From assembly GCA_013348845.1 (NCBI GenBank), contig CP054675.1, positions 310,001-374,000 of the forward strand: DNA of 64,000 nt, read 5' to 3'. The notes under the pieces were generated by a model. It made no database searches. It worked only from the letters and a program-made list of their open reading frames with translations, and was not told where the DNA came from. The position numbers were made by a program, and so were the translations under genes. This DNA comes from Candidatus Tepidiaquacella proteinivora. Its GTDB lineage: Bacteria; Bacteroidota; Ignavibacteria; Tepidaquicellales; Tepidaquicellaceae. Positions 30,738-41,041 of the stretch are shown piece after piece (the first letter of the stretch is position 1; each line of letters starts with the position of its first letter).

Positions 30738-30766
30738 AATATATGTTTATATGAAGTTATTGTCAA
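30738..30766 (-). promoter_or_regulatory. Strong sigma-70-like promoter for porU-porV
   Basis: On the minus strand, TTGACA (30766-30761) and TATATT (30743-30738) are separated by 17 nt. The -35 matches consensus fully and the -10 at five of six positions. The start of transcription would be near 30731, giving a leader of about 105 nt. The -10 also reads TATATTTG, which fits the Bacteroidota TAnnTTTG form. Confidence 0.65.
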
Positions 30767-30802
30767 TACTGAAAGGGTTAATTTATTATTATCTTTTATA
30801 TA

Positions 30803-31618
30803 CTATTTTTTCTTAATCAGGTTTAATTTTTCTATTAAATCTATATTTTGAAGGGCGTTTTTCGCTGCTTCCTGTTCTGCCTGTTTTTTTGATTTTCCTT
30901 TTCCAATACCTAAACAGTGTTCAGCAAGATATACTTCTACCGTGAATAATTTATGATGCTCCGGACCTTCTTCTTTAATCAATTTGTATTCAGGGATATA
31001 ATCTGTATGTGCTTGTGCAAATTCAAGTAATTTGCTTTTATGATTCTCATCAAACTGATTAAGCCACTTTATGTCAAGTTTTGAAAATATTTCATTATTT
31101 ATAAATTTCTTTGCAGCTTCATATCCTGAATCCAAAAATATTGCTCCGATTAATGCTTCGTAAGTATCAGCTAATATTGTATCGTATCCTTCATTAATCG
31201 ATTTTATCGCCGCACTTGATGCTAAAATAAAATTTTGTAATTTTATATTCCTTGCTCTTTCAGCAAGAAATCTCTTATTTACTAATATAGAACGGAACTT
31301 AGTTAAATCTCCTTCTTCATTAAGTGGAAAATTTCTATACAAAAATTCGGCAACTATTAAATCAAGAACAGCATCTCCTAAAAACTCTAACCTTTCATTT
31401 GATAAAAAATAATTGTTTGTAGAATTTTTTTTCCCTTTTAAAAAGGACCTGTGTGTTAAAGCAGTAACAAAATATCTGAAATCAATTATTTTATAGTTAA
31501 TGTTTTCCTGAAATTTTTCAAAATCGATTTTTTTTATTATTTTATTTAAAGAAAAAACAGGCTTTTTTTCCTTTGTGAATATAGAAAAAAGCCTGAATTT
31601 CTTTAATAATTTTAACAT
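30803..31618 (-). CDS. rnc: Ribonuclease III
   Basis: The 271-aa protein has the RNase III signature ERLEFLGDAVLDLIVAEF and the second acidic motif TYEALIGAIFLDSGYEAAKKF. A C-terminal double-stranded-RNA-binding domain follows (SKLLEFAQ, IPEYKL, GIGKGKSKKQAEQEAAKNAL). It cuts double-stranded RNA in rRNA precursors and in structured mRNAs. It is about 45 residues longer than E. coli RNase III at the N-terminus. It sits downstream of fabF and acpP, an order conserved in many bacteria. Confidence 0.97.
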   Translation of the reverse strand: MLKLLKKFRLFSIFTKEKKPVFSLNKIIKKIDFEKFQENINYKIIDFRYFVTALTHRSFLKGKKNSTNNYFLSNERLEFLGDAVLDLIVAEFLYRNFPLNEEGDLTKFRSILVNKRFLAERARNIKLQNFILASSAAIKSINEGYDTILADTYEALIGAIFLDSGYEAAKKFINNEIFSKLDIKWLNQFDENHKSKLLEFAQAHTDYIPEYKLIKEEGPEHHKLFTVEVYLAEHCLGIGKGKSKKQAEQEAAKNALQNIDLIEKLNLIKKK

Positions 31619-31640
31619 ATAGCAGATCCCTTAAGGAATA

Positions 31641-32885
31641 TTACTCCACTTTCTTAAAAATAATAGCTGTGTTATGTCCACCAAAACCGGAGTTTGTTGA
31701 TAGGACTGTTTTTACGTCTTTTTTTATGTGAACATTAGGAACATAAAATAAATCACATTCCTCATCTTTTTCTTTATAATTGATTGTAGGTGGAATAATG
31801 CCATCTCTTATTGTTAATATTGCAGCAATTGCTTCAATTGCACCAGCAGCGCCTAATAAATGACCTGTCATTGATTTAATTGAGTGAACAGGAATTTCGT
31901 ATGCTCTTTCTCCAAATACTGTTTTAATTGCTGCGGTTTCGTTTTTGTCATTTAGCGGGGTCGAAGTACCGTGTGCATTTATCACATCAATATCATTAAT
32001 TGTTAATCCACTATCTTTTATGCACAAATCAATTGCACGCGCTACCCCATCACCATTTGGGGCAGGTTCTGTTATGTGATAAGCATCCCCGGTTAAAGAG
32101 AAGCCCGCAATTTCAGCATAGATTTTGGCGCCTCTATTTAAAGCGTGTTGATACTCTTCAAGTATAAGAATAGCTGCACCTTCTCCCATTACGAAACCAT
32201 CTCTTGTCTTATCAAATGGTCGGGACGCTCCCTTTGGATCATCGTTTCGTGTTGAAAGAGCTTTCATTGCATTAAAACCGCCAACTCCTAATGGAGTAAT
32301 TGCTGCTTCTGAACCCCCGGTAATCATCACATCTGCATAATCGTGTTGGATTAGAAATGTGGAATCAATGATACTGTTAGCCGATGTTGAACAGGCAGAA
32401 ACTGTTGCATAATTTGGTCCACGAAATCCGTAAATCATTGATAACCTTCCAGGTACAATATCAGAAATCATCATTGGAATAAAAAATGGGCTTAACCTGT
32501 CAGGGTTTCCATTTCGATTCTTGATAATTTCTGCTTGATTTGCAAATGTAATTAATCCCCCAATTCCCGAACCAGTTACAACTCCTGCTCTATCAAGGTT
32601 GATTTTCTCGGGATTAATACCAGAATCTTTGATAGCTTCTTCTGCAGCTACCAATGCATATTGGCAAAATGGGTCTGTTCTTTGAGCAGTCTTTCTATCC
32701 AGATAATTTAATGGATTAAATCCTTTAAGCTCACCGGCAAATTTTGTTGGGAATAATTCTGTATCGAAATAAGTTATATAATCAATTCCACTTTTACCCT
32801 CAATCATAGAATTCCAGAAATCAGGGACATTTAATCCACAGGGTGTAACAGCACCCATGCCGGTTACGACTACTCTTCTTTTCAT
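31641..32885 (-). CDS. fabF: Beta-ketoacyl-ACP synthase II
   Basis: The 414-aa condensing enzyme elongates fatty acids by joining malonyl-ACP to acyl-ACP. The catalytic triad is intact: the cysteine in TVSACSTSAN, then the histidines in NAHGTSTPLND and KSMTGHLLGAAGAIEA. The start RRVVVTGMGAVTPCG and the end NSGFGGHNTAI are standard. It lies between acpP (21 bp upstream) and rnc (22 bp downstream), one operon. Confidence 0.97.
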   Translation of the reverse strand: MKRRVVVTGMGAVTPCGLNVPDFWNSMIEGKSGIDYITYFDTELFPTKFAGELKGFNPLNYLDRKTAQRTDPFCQYALVAAEEAIKDSGINPEKINLDRAGVVTGSGIGGLITFANQAEIIKNRNGNPDRLSPFFIPMMISDIVPGRLSMIYGFRGPNYATVSACSTSANSIIDSTFLIQHDYADVMITGGSEAAITPLGVGGFNAMKALSTRNDDPKGASRPFDKTRDGFVMGEGAAILILEEYQHALNRGAKIYAEIAGFSLTGDAYHITEPAPNGDGVARAIDLCIKDSGLTINDIDVINAHGTSTPLNDKNETAAIKTVFGERAYEIPVHSIKSMTGHLLGAAGAIEAIAAILTIRDGIIPPTINYKEKDEECDLFYVPNVHIKKDVKTVLSTNSGFGGHNTAIIFKKVE

Positions 32886-32906
32886 ATAAAATAAATTTGT
32901 TAAATA

Positions 32907-33149
32907 TTAACCTAACTTTTGTTTAATGTATTCTACTGCTTCACCTACTTTTGTAATCTTTTCTGCTTCTTCATCAGGAATTTTTATTCCAAATTCTTCT
33001 TCGAATTTCATCACTAATTCAACTGTATCAAGTGAATCTGCACCTAAATCATTCATAAATGAAGCTTCAGGAGTTACTTTACTTTCTTCAACTCCTAATT
33101 TGTCAACGATTGCTTTAACTACTTTGGCTTCAATTTCTTGGGGTGTCAT
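32907..33149 (-). CDS. acpP: Acyl carrier protein
   Basis: The 80-aa acidic protein carries acyl chains on a 4'-phosphopantetheine group attached to the serine in [13 protein letters not shown]. The rest matches ACP helices II and III ([17 protein letters not shown]). A strong ribosome-binding site (AAGGAG) precedes the ATG. First gene of the acpP-fabF-rnc group; the 243-bp gap upstream should contain its promoter, which I could not assign with confidence. Confidence 0.98.
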   Translation of the reverse strand: MTPQEIEAKVVKAIVDKLGVEESKVTPEASFMNDLGADSLDTVELVMKFEEEFGIKIPDEEAEKITKVGEAVEYIKQKLG

Positions 33150-33221
33150 TTCATTTCTCCTTTTTTATTTTATTAAATTTTTTATAGAGACTAATATAAA
33201 TATTAATTTTTATATTTAAAA

Positions 33222-33250
33222 GTGAAAAAATCAAGTTCTTGTTTTTTCAC
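33222..33250 (-). terminator. Possible terminator or leader hairpin between purL and acpP
   Basis: GTGAAAAAA at 33222-33230 pairs with TTTTTTCAC at 33242-33250, with further CAAG/CTTG pairing inside after one bulged base. On the minus strand it is followed by TTTTAAATAT. It could end the purL transcript or lie in the acpP leader. Confidence 0.45.
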
Positions 33251-33392
33251 ATCTATTCTCCGTTTTCAAGGTTAGTTTCATAAATGAAATGCATACTTTG
33301 AAAAATAATGTTGGCGTGAGTTTATTTACATTTCTTAAATAGAAAAAAAGATGTTAAAATCTTCTGTTTTTAATTTTACAAATAACATAAAA

Positions 33393-35630
33393 TCACTTTA
33401 ACACATCTTCAAGAGCATTATAATAATTTTTGTATGCAAGATTCAAAGGAAGATTTATTTCTTCATTAATCTTGATGAACTCTCCCTTAACTTTTCCTAA
33501 TATTTCACAATCTATCCCATATTTTTTTGATATATTAAAAATATTATCAACTTTATTTTCTGCTGAAGAAATGATCATTCTTCCTTGCGATTCTCCAAAG
33601 AGTTCAAAATCTTTTCTGTATTTATAGTTGAAATTAATTTCGCATCCAATCGCTTTTTTTCTGTTTATTATACAGGATTCGATAAGAGCGGTTGCTAAAC
33701 CACCTTCTGAGATATCATGTGCTGAGTTTATTAATCGATTTTTTGTTAATTCCAGTAAAAGATTTTGAAGATTCAATTCATAATCTAAATCTATATCAGG
33801 TGCATCACCGGCAACTATGTTTTCTTTAATTTTTAAATATTCAGAGCCGCCAATATGATTGCATCGTTTACCAAGTAGTATAATTGTGTCATTTTCATTT
33901 TTAAAATGTGAAGTCATTATATAATTTAAATCCTCTATTAAACCCAGCATTCCAATTACAGGTGTGGGATAAACTGAATAATCTTTAGACTCATTATAAA
34001 AACTTACATTACCACCAGTTACAGGTGTGTTGAATTTCCTGCAGGCATCACCAATTCCTCTTACTGCTTCTGCAAACTGGAAATAATTTTCAGGATTATA
34101 TGGATTTCCAAAATTTAAACAATTAGTTATTGCAAGTGGTTTTGCACCAGTGCATACTATATTTCTTGCACATTCACTGACAGCAATCATACCACCTTTA
34201 TATGGATTTAAATATACATATCTTGAATTCCCGTCAACTTTTAATGATATTGCTTTATTTGTTTTCTTTATCCTAATTACTGAAGCATCTCCTCCCGGTA
34301 GAACAACCGTGTTCGTTCTGACTTGCGTATCATATTGTTCGTAAATCCATTTTTTATTGGCTATATTTGGAGAAGAGAGCAGTTTTATTACTATACTGTT
34401 GTAATCTTTTGGTTCTTTAACTTCGTTTTGATTAAATGATTTTGTTTTAGATAAATAGGAAGGTTCTTTTACTTCTCTTTTATAAACTGGGGCACCACCA
34501 CCTAATACAAGTGAAGATGCAGGAACATCAGCAACAATTTTCCCTTTGAAGTAAATCAATAATCTATCTTCAGGAATAATTTCTCCAATCTGAACACAAT
34601 TTAAGTCCCACTTCTTAAAAATTTCTTTTACTACTTCTTGTTTATTTTTGTCGCAAACAACAAGCATTCTTTCTTGTGATTCAGATAACATTATATCATA
34701 GGAAGTCATATCTTTATCTCGCAAAGGAACTAAGTCAAGGTTTAATTTCATACCACATTTACCTTTAGCGCTCATTTCACTTGATGAGCAAGTTAAACCT
34801 GCTGCACCCATATCTTGAATACCAATAACAGCGCCGGAACGGATAATTTCAAGCGTGGCTTCTAATAATAATTTTTCAGTAAATGGGTCTCCAACCTGAA
34901 CATTTGGTCTTTTAGATTCAGATTTTTCATCTAACTCTACAGAAGCAAAGGTTGCCCCGTGGATACCATCTTTTCCGGTAGAAGAACCTACAATAAATAC
35001 TGGATTACCAGCCCCGGATGCTTTTGCAGTAGCAGTTTCATTGTGTTTCACAATTCCAACTGCCATTGCATTTACCAAAGGGTTATCCTGATAACATTCT
35101 TCAAAATAAACTTCACCACTTATTGTCGGAACTCCGAAGCAATTTCCATAATCACCAATACCTTTAACAACATTTTCAAATAAGTATTTTGTTCTTGTTG
35201 ATTTTTCTTTATCTTCGCTATTAATTAAGCCAAATCTTAAGGAATCCAAAGCGGCAATGGGTCTTGCTCCCATAGTAAATATATCTCTCAATATTCCACC
35301 AACTCCGGTTGCCGCACCCTGATATGGTTCAATAGCAGACGGATGGTTATGTGATTCAATTTTGAAAGCTATTGCAAAGTTATCACCTATATCAACAAGA
35401 CCAGCATTTTCCTCACCAGCAGCGACTAATAATCTTCCTCCACTTCTTGGGAGTTTTTTAATTTGCAGAATGGAATTTTTATAAGAACAATGTTCACTCC
35501 ACATTACGGAATAAATTCCAATTTCTGTATAAGTAGGAGTTCTGCCGAGTATTTCCAATATTTTATTGAATTCTTCGTCATTTAATCCCAGTTCTTTTGC
35601 AAGCTCAAGATTAACTTCTGGTTCGTTCAT
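33393..35630 (-). CDS. purL: Phosphoribosylformylglycinamidine synthase, small-type PurL subunit
   Basis: The 745-aa protein is the PurL of the three-part FGAM synthase (PurL with PurQ and PurS), the fourth step of purine synthesis. It starts with the typical LGLNDEEFNKI and TPTYTEIGIYSVMWSEHCSYKNS region. It has the conserved EESHNHPSAIEPYQGAATG-like segment (here KIESHNHPSAIEPYQG), IQDMGAAGLTCSSSEM, and the second half with GGNVSFYNES and SAHDISEGGLATAL. purQ and purS are not in the window. It is 11 bp upstream-adjacent to none of the purine genes; the next gene upstream is the EI24-type membrane protein. Confidence 0.97.
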   Translation of the reverse strand: MNEPEVNLELAKELGLNDEEFNKILEILGRTPTYTEIGIYSVMWSEHCSYKNSILQIKKLPRSGGRLLVAAGEENAGLVDIGDNFAIAFKIESHNHPSAIEPYQGAATGVGGILRDIFTMGARPIAALDSLRFGLINSEDKEKSTRTKYLFENVVKGIGDYGNCFGVPTISGEVYFEECYQDNPLVNAMAVGIVKHNETATAKASGAGNPVFIVGSSTGKDGIHGATFASVELDEKSESKRPNVQVGDPFTEKLLLEATLEIIRSGAVIGIQDMGAAGLTCSSSEMSAKGKCGMKLNLDLVPLRDKDMTSYDIMLSESQERMLVVCDKNKQEVVKEIFKKWDLNCVQIGEIIPEDRLLIYFKGKIVADVPASSLVLGGGAPVYKREVKEPSYLSKTKSFNQNEVKEPKDYNSIVIKLLSSPNIANKKWIYEQYDTQVRTNTVVLPGGDASVIRIKKTNKAISLKVDGNSRYVYLNPYKGGMIAVSECARNIVCTGAKPLAITNCLNFGNPYNPENYFQFAEAVRGIGDACRKFNTPVTGGNVSFYNESKDYSVYPTPVIGMLGLIEDLNYIMTSHFKNENDTIILLGKRCNHIGGSEYLKIKENIVAGDAPDIDLDYELNLQNLLLELTKNRLINSAHDISEGGLATALIESCIINRKKAIGCEINFNYKYRKDFELFGESQGRMIISSAENKVDNIFNISKKYGIDCEILGKVKGEFIKINEEINLPLNLAYKNYYNALEDVLK

Positions 35631-35641
35631 TTTAAAATAAT

Positions 35642-36376
35642 TTATTTGTAATTTTCTTTAAAATAAAGTAAAGTACCGGATACAACAAATATAGGTTTAA
35701 GTAATACATTAATAAATGGAATTACTAATATCAATGAAGCAATAAATCCAAACCCAAAAGATAAAGATGGTTTTGATTTAATAGATTTTATCTTTTGTTT
35801 TAGTTTATAATTTTTTCTTGCCATAGGGTAGTCAAGAAAATCAAGTGCTGAATAAAAGCAATTGAATAAGAATAAAAATAAAAGACTAAATATTACTCCG
35901 ATAATTGGAATGAAACCGATAATAAAAAGAATAATAATAACTATAAGATAAAAAATAATTTTTGATATTTCTGATTTTAAGCTAATAAAAATATCTTTTA
36001 AAAATCCATGCTGTACAACTATAATTTGATTTGTAATTTTTTCTTCAATATATTGAGAAATATGTTCATTAAAAGGCCCGGTTATAATACCGCTTAATAT
36101 TGAGAAAACTATGTAACATATAATTATTAGGATTAGAAAAACTATAATTGATAGAAATATGTAAAAAAAGTAATTGAGTATATTGGGATCGTTATTTAAA
36201 CCTGATAGAGAAACTAACCTTGGCTTAACGAAATATAAAGATGATAAAAGTATTATAGTATAAAGCAAAAGATTAATAAGAAAAGGAATTATTGACAAAG
36301 AAATTAGTTTCGGATATTTAAAAAAATAAGTGATAGAAATAAATGGATAGCTAATTCCTTTAAATAAATTTTTCAA
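35642..36376 (-). CDS. EI24/CysZ-like integral membrane protein
   Basis: The 244-aa, highly hydrophobic protein starts LFKGISYPFISITYFFKYPKL and contains about four long membrane segments. It has the central SIISGIITGPFNEHISQYIEE-like segment, the region FYSALDFLDYPMARKNYKLK, and the ending FGFGFIASLILVIPFINVLLKPIFVVSGTL region. These are features of the EI24 family, which includes the sulfate transporter CysZ. The YPMARKNY segment is typical. Substrate unknown; no sulfate genes are nearby. It is 15 bp downstream of metK. Confidence 0.8.
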   Translation of the reverse strand: MKNLFKGISYPFISITYFFKYPKLISLSIIPFLINLLLYTIILLSSLYFVKPRLVSLSGLNNDPNILNYFFYIFLSIIVFLILIIICYIVFSILSGIITGPFNEHISQYIEEKITNQIIVVQHGFLKDIFISLKSEISKIIFYLIVIIILFIIGFIPIIGVIFSLLFLFLFNCFYSALDFLDYPMARKNYKLKQKIKSIKSKPSLSFGFGFIASLILVIPFINVLLKPIFVVSGTLLYFKENYK

Positions 36377-36391
36377 TAAATGATAATTAAA

Positions 36392-37537
36392 TTATTTTAT
36401 TGCTTTTAATATAGTTTCTTTAATATCCAGTTTTTCCCATGTGAATTCGGGTTCATTCCTGCCGAAATGTCCATACGCAGCAGTTTTTCTGTAAATAGGT
36501 TTTCTTAAATCTAATCTTTCAATTATGCCCTTAGGGGTTAGGTCAAATTCTCTTTTTATTATTTCCGATAATTTCTCTTCTTCAATTTTTCCTGTTCCGA
36601 ATGTTCGTACTAAAATAGAAACTGGTTCAGGGATACCAATTGCATAAGATAGTTGTATTAGACATTCATCAGCAAGATTTGCTGCAACGATGTTTTTTGC
36701 TAAATGTCTGGCAGCATAAGCAGCACTTCTGTCGACTTTGGTTGGGTCTTTCCCTGAAAAAGCACCACCACCATGCGGTGCTTTTCCACCATAAGTATCA
36801 ACAATAATTTTTCTTCCAGTTAATCCTGTATCACCATGAGGACCACCGATGACAAACCTTCCGGTTGGATTTATAAGATATTTTGTATTTGAATCAATAT
36901 ATTCCTCAGGTATGACTTTCTTTATTATGTATTCTATAACATCTTGTTCAATTTTTTCTTTTGATACATCAGGGTCATGTTGAGTTGATATAACTATTGT
37001 ATCGATTCTTTTTACTTTAATGTTATTTTCATATTCAACTGTAACCTGTGATTTTGCATCTGGTCTCAGATATGGCATAATATTATTTTGATTTTTTCTG
37101 ACATCTGCTAACCTCTTAACTAACTTGTGTGCCAAAATTATTGGCATAGGCATATATTCTTCGGTTTCCTTTGTTGCATATCCGAACATCATTCCCTGAT
37201 CCCCAGCACCTCCGGTATCAACTCCCAATGCTATATCCGGTGATTGCCTGTTTATACAGTTCATTACATTTACTGATTTCGAATCAAAATGATATTCACC
37301 ACGGGTATAACCAATCTCACTGATTGTATTCCTTACAATATCCTGAATATTGGAATAATGCGTTGTTGTAATTTCACCAGCAACTAAAACTAATCCGGTT
37401 GCAGTTAATGTTTCACAAGCTACCCTTGCATTTAAATCATTTTTTATTATATCATCAAGAATAGCATCTGATATCTGGTCACATATTTTATCCGGGTGAC
37501 CTTCACTTACTGATTCTGACGTGAATAGAAAAGACAT
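36392..37537 (-). CDS. metK: S-adenosylmethionine synthetase
   Basis: The 381-aa protein makes SAM from methionine and ATP. It has [20 protein letters not shown] at the N-terminus, the [12 protein letters not shown] motif, and the P-loop-like [22 protein letters not shown]. It ends [16 protein letters not shown]. All catalytic motifs are intact and the length is normal. No SAM riboswitch fits upstream because the neighbouring stop is only 16 bp away. Confidence 0.98.
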   Translation of the reverse strand: MSFLFTSESVSEGHPDKICDQISDAILDDIIKNDLNARVACETLTATGLVLVAGEITTTHYSNIQDIVRNTISEIGYTRGEYHFDSKSVNVMNCINRQSPDIALGVDTGGAGDQGMMFGYATKETEEYMPMPIILAHKLVKRLADVRKNQNNIMPYLRPDAKSQVTVEYENNIKVKRIDTIVISTQHDPDVSKEKIEQDVIEYIIKKVIPEEYIDSNTKYLINPTGRFVIGGPHGDTGLTGRKIIVDTYGGKAPHGGGAFSGKDPTKVDRSAAYAARHLAKNIVAANLADECLIQLSYAIGIPEPVSILVRTFGTGKIEEEKLSEIIKREFDLTPKGIIERLDLRKPIYRKTAAYGHFGRNEPEFTWEKLDIKETILKAIK

Positions 37538-37553
37538 ATTTACTCCTTTTAAA

Positions 37554-39530
37554 TTATTTTATATTTTCTAATAAAACTTCAGCAATATCTTTAATTTGAA
37601 TTTTTTCATTTGTTAATTTTATCCCTTCGTTAAGCATTGAAAGACAGAAGGGACAGGAAGAAATAACATAATTAAAATCTTCCTTAATGAACTCCTGAAT
37701 TCTTTCTTCATTTATTCTTTTGCCTTTGCTTTCTTCAATAAACATTCTTCCACCCCCTGCACCGCAGCAGAAGCTTCTGTTTTTATTCCTTTCAGTTTCA
37801 TAAAAATTAAACATTGAATTTAAAATAGTTCGCACTTCTTTATATTTATTATTGTATCTTCCTAAATAGCAAGGGTCGTGGTAAGTTACTTTTTTATTTT
37901 TTTTATTAATAGTTGCTTTTTTTAATTTTAATAGCTTGTAAATATATTCAGTATGATGATATACTTCAAGTTCAATCCCGAATTTCAAATATTCGTTTTT
38001 AAATATATTGTAACAATGGGGACAGGTTGTAACAATTTTTTTTACATTATGTTTTTTAAAAGTATCAATGTTGCTATTTATTAATTCCTGTGCAAGATAT
38101 TCATTCCCCAGTCTTCTTGCTAAATCGCCATTACACTTTTCTTCAATCCCTAAAACACCGAATTTCACATCGAAAAAGTTTAATAATTTAGCAAATGATT
38201 TAGTTACTTCCTTGTTTCTTGAATCAAATGCACCAAGACAGCCAACCCAGTATAATATATCGTAATCTTTATTTTCTTTTTTATCGTATAATTTAATCAA
38301 ATTATCATAACCTGTTTTTGTTTCTTCTGTTAATTCATTTATCCAGTTGTTTCTTGTTTCCGGATTAATTTGCCAGGGGGAATAATATTTCTCTAAATTT
38401 CTAAATACTGAATATAACTCTGTTGGAAATTCTGATTCTGACATTACAAGGTATCGTCGTGTATTTATGATACTGATTAAATGTTCAATCATTACCGGGC
38501 ATTCTTCCATACATGCAGCGCAGGTAGTACAATCCCATATTTCTTCTTTTGTAATGTAATCGTCGATTAAATTTTTGTTTACTGTGCTTTCTGAAATTGA
38601 AATATTTTTTAAACTTTCTTTTATTTTTGCAATTATATTTTTAGGATTGAGAGTCTTCCCGCTTATATATGCCGGGCAAGAAATTGTGCATCTGCCACAT
38701 TCGGTGCAAGTATAGCTGTCTAAAAGTTGTTTCCATGATAAATCTGTTACATCTCTGACGCCAAAATACTCTGTTGAAATATTGTCAAAATCTAATTGCT
38801 CAGTAACATTAAATTTACTATTAATTTTATAATTAGAAAAGTAAACATTTGGAATTGATGTGATAATATGAAAATGTTTGGAATAAGGAAGAAAATTTAA
38901 GAAAATTAAAATAATGATATTATGTAACCACCAGAATATTTCGTATGTAGTCTTTGAATTATGAGTTTTATAAAATGAAGCAATAAATTCTGAAACCGGC
39001 CGATATACGGCTGAATTGTATATTAAAATTTTATGAGAATTAACCCCAAACATAGTTATCATAACAAGTATAATCAAAATCAGTATTATTATTGCTTCGA
39101 TGCCTGAACGATTATTATTCTGTAATCTTTTTGGTTTAAAGAAAATACGACGAGTTAAAAAAATCAAAGAAGATATTATTACAACTATTCCAAAGAAATC
39201 CTGCAGGAGTGTTAAGATTGGATATAAGTTACCCAAAAAAGCAAACGAGAAATTCTTAATAAAACCCTCTAAGAATCCCTCAATTATAAATAAAAACAAA
39301 ATTATAAATCCCCAAAAAATAGTTAAGTGTAATAACCCTGAAAATTTATACTTTAAAATTTTTGATTGAAAAAAGCCTATGCTAATTGTATTAAAAATCC
39401 TGCGGAATATTTTATTATTGCGATTTTCAGATTTCCCGAGTTTAATTTTTTTTAGAATTCTAAATGATGAAAAAAGAAAAGCGGAAAATGCAACAAGTAT
39501 GAGTGAAGCGAATATGATAGTCTTTAGCAT
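37554..39530 (-). CDS. Membrane Fe-S/cytochrome b oxidoreductase of the ETF:quinone (EMO) type
   Basis: The 658-aa protein has about six N-terminal membrane segments of a NarI-like heme b domain (residues 1-225), including [15 protein letters not shown] and [22 protein letters not shown], whose histidines could bind heme. A ferredoxin domain with two 4Fe-4S motifs follows ([12 protein letters not shown] and [12 protein letters not shown]). Then come two CCG domains of the heterodisulfide-reductase type, with [19 protein letters not shown] and [11 protein letters not shown]. This layout matches membrane oxidoreductases that take electrons from ETF and reduce menaquinone. etfA and etfB lie about 5 kb away on the same strand, which supports that role. 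Partner identity is inferred. Confidence 0.85.
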   Translation of the reverse strand: MLKTIIFASLILVAFSAFLFSSFRILKKIKLGKSENRNNKIFRRIFNTISIGFFQSKILKYKFSGLLHLTIFWGFIILFLFIIEGFLEGFIKNFSFAFLGNLYPILTLLQDFFGIVVIISSLIFLTRRIFFKPKRLQNNNRSGIEAIIILILIILVMITMFGVNSHKILIYNSAVYRPVSEFIASFYKTHNSKTTYEIFWWLHNIIILIFLNFLPYSKHFHIITSIPNVYFSNYKINSKFNVTEQLDFDNISTEYFGVRDVTDLSWKQLLDSYTCTECGRCTISCPAYISGKTLNPKNIIAKIKESLKNISISESTVNKNLIDDYITKEEIWDCTTCAACMEECPVMIEHLISIINTRRYLVMSESEFPTELYSVFRNLEKYYSPWQINPETRNNWINELTEETKTGYDNLIKLYDKKENKDYDILYWVGCLGAFDSRNKEVTKSFAKLLNFFDVKFGVLGIEEKCNGDLARRLGNEYLAQELINSNIDTFKKHNVKKIVTTCPHCYNIFKNEYLKFGIELEVYHHTEYIYKLLKLKKATINKKNKKVTYHDPCYLGRYNNKYKEVRTILNSMFNFYETERNKNRSFCCGAGGGRMFIEESKGKRINEERIQEFIKEDFNYVISSCPFCLSMLNEGIKLTNEKIQIKDIAEVLLENIK

Positions 39531-39568
39531 AATAATTGGTTAATCAGTCATCAATGAAATAATATATC

Positions 39569-41032
39569 TCAATCCTTCTTAAATACTTTTATACTTAAAT
39601 CTTCCCAACAATTTTGTTCCTGCATCATATAAGCAATAAAGTCTTTTAAAAAGTCGGGAAGCATTTGTCTGTATTTTTCAATAGGGAAATCCCAATCATG
39701 ATTTATAACCGTATCAATTGAATAAATCAATTCAAGTTCTTTCATATTTTCAAGGTATGGTAAACTCGCATCATATTCTCCAAATGGTGTTCCTTCGTAA
39801 TATCTGTTCCAAACCACAAGGTATTTGTCTAATTCTTTTAAATTCTTTTTTGTTAAGGGTTTGAAAATTTTTCCTTTTGATTTATGTTCGTCCAGAACAT
39901 TTGCCATATCTTCCATCTCGGTTAATATATAATAATCCGGATATTTTTCATCTCTTAATTGTTTTATATACTCTGATATTTTAGTTGATTCGTGTTTGAC
40001 ATGGAAAGGTGTTGAAAAAGGACCAAGAATAAACATGATAATTAAACTGAAAATTACAAAGGGAAGCATTAATATTTTATTCTTAATCCTGTCTAAGATA
40101 ATGCTGAATCCAACCGTTGATACAATACCAAAACAACTACCTAAAGTCCCTATATATCTAAGTTGACCGACACTGCAAGTTGTACTTAAACCTTCAAGTG
40201 ATGCAAGTGTATAAACTGTAATTCCCAGAACGAAGAAAATTAACAGCAAAGAATATTCTTTAATTTTTTTAGAGATTATTAATGAAATTATCGCAATAAT
40301 GAAAGTGAAACTTTGAAGAATCCCGAAAGATTTTGGAATCATAATGATATAATGATACCATTTAATGCCTTCAGAAGTCCTCGGTAGATTTAAATGTAAA
40401 GTCATCTCATTGAAGAAGGCTTTTATATTTCCTGTAAATATCCATGCAAGAAGAAACCAGAGGATTGGTCCGGCTAAACAGAATGGTAAAACCTTCCAGT
40501 TCCTTTTAAAAAGATAAATCAGAATGAAAATTCCACAAACAAAAAATAATTCTGTACGAAAAGTAAAAATCATTGATGAAGTTATTATACATAAATAAGG
40601 TCTGTTTTTCAGATAGAAATAATAACTTAATGTTATTAACATCATGGCAGGTACTTCAGCAAGAACGGTATATGAGATATTAAATAGCAGAGGTTGAAAC
40701 CCCATAATAGGTATTATCCATTCAGCATATTTGATATTTTTGGATTTTAATATCAGATACGCAATATGAATACTGAAAATAAAGATTAATGCCCCAAATA
40801 TCTGAACGCCTCTTAATCCTAATTGAGCGGGAAGAAAAAAGAGTAATACTCTTCCTACTCTTGACCAGGCATTAATTGAGGATTCAGGACTGTCAAGGAA
40901 ATGTCGGTTAAAATTAAAGTGGCATCTATCATCAATGTAATAAAAACCATCAGAATTAATAATCCAGATAAATAAAGAAAGAATTACTAAAAAATAAAAA
41001 ATTATAAGTCGTAAATTTTTATTTTTTTCCAT
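39569..41032 (-). CDS. Multi-pass membrane protein, GT-C (family 39-like) glycosyltransferase candidate
   Basis: The 487-aa protein has about ten membrane segments and a soluble C-terminal domain of about 130 residues. The first loop holds an acidic pair (FYYIDDRCHFNFNRHF), in the position where GT-C enzymes of the PMT/ArnT type have their catalytic acid. The C-terminal domain has a Rossmann-like stretch (DYYILTEMEDMANVLDEHK), as in dolichyl-phosphate-mannose-type transferases. I infer transfer of a sugar from a polyprenyl carrier on the periplasmic side. No close family is recognised. Confidence 0.6.
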   Translation of the reverse strand: MEKNKNLRLIIFYFLVILSLFIWIINSDGFYYIDDRCHFNFNRHFLDSPESSINAWSRVGRVLLFFLPAQLGLRGVQIFGALIFIFSIHIAYLILKSKNIKYAEWIIPIMGFQPLLFNISYTVLAEVPAMMLITLSYYFYLKNRPYLCIITSSMIFTFRTELFFVCGIFILIYLFKRNWKVLPFCLAGPILWFLLAWIFTGNIKAFFNEMTLHLNLPRTSEGIKWYHYIIMIPKSFGILQSFTFIIAIISLIISKKIKEYSLLLIFFVLGITVYTLASLEGLSTTCSVGQLRYIGTLGSCFGIVSTVGFSIILDRIKNKILMLPFVIFSLIIMFILGPFSTPFHVKHESTKISEYIKQLRDEKYPDYYILTEMEDMANVLDEHKSKGKIFKPLTKKNLKELDKYLVVWNRYYEGTPFGEYDASLPYLENMKELELIYSIDTVINHDWDFPIEKYRQMLPDFLKDFIAYMMQEQNCWEDLSIKVFKKD

Positions 41033-41041
41033 TTTTTCATT

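Noticed and set aside
36392-37553. SAM riboswitch ahead of metK
   Set aside because: Only 16 bp separate metK from the upstream stop codon, so no riboswitch can fit.
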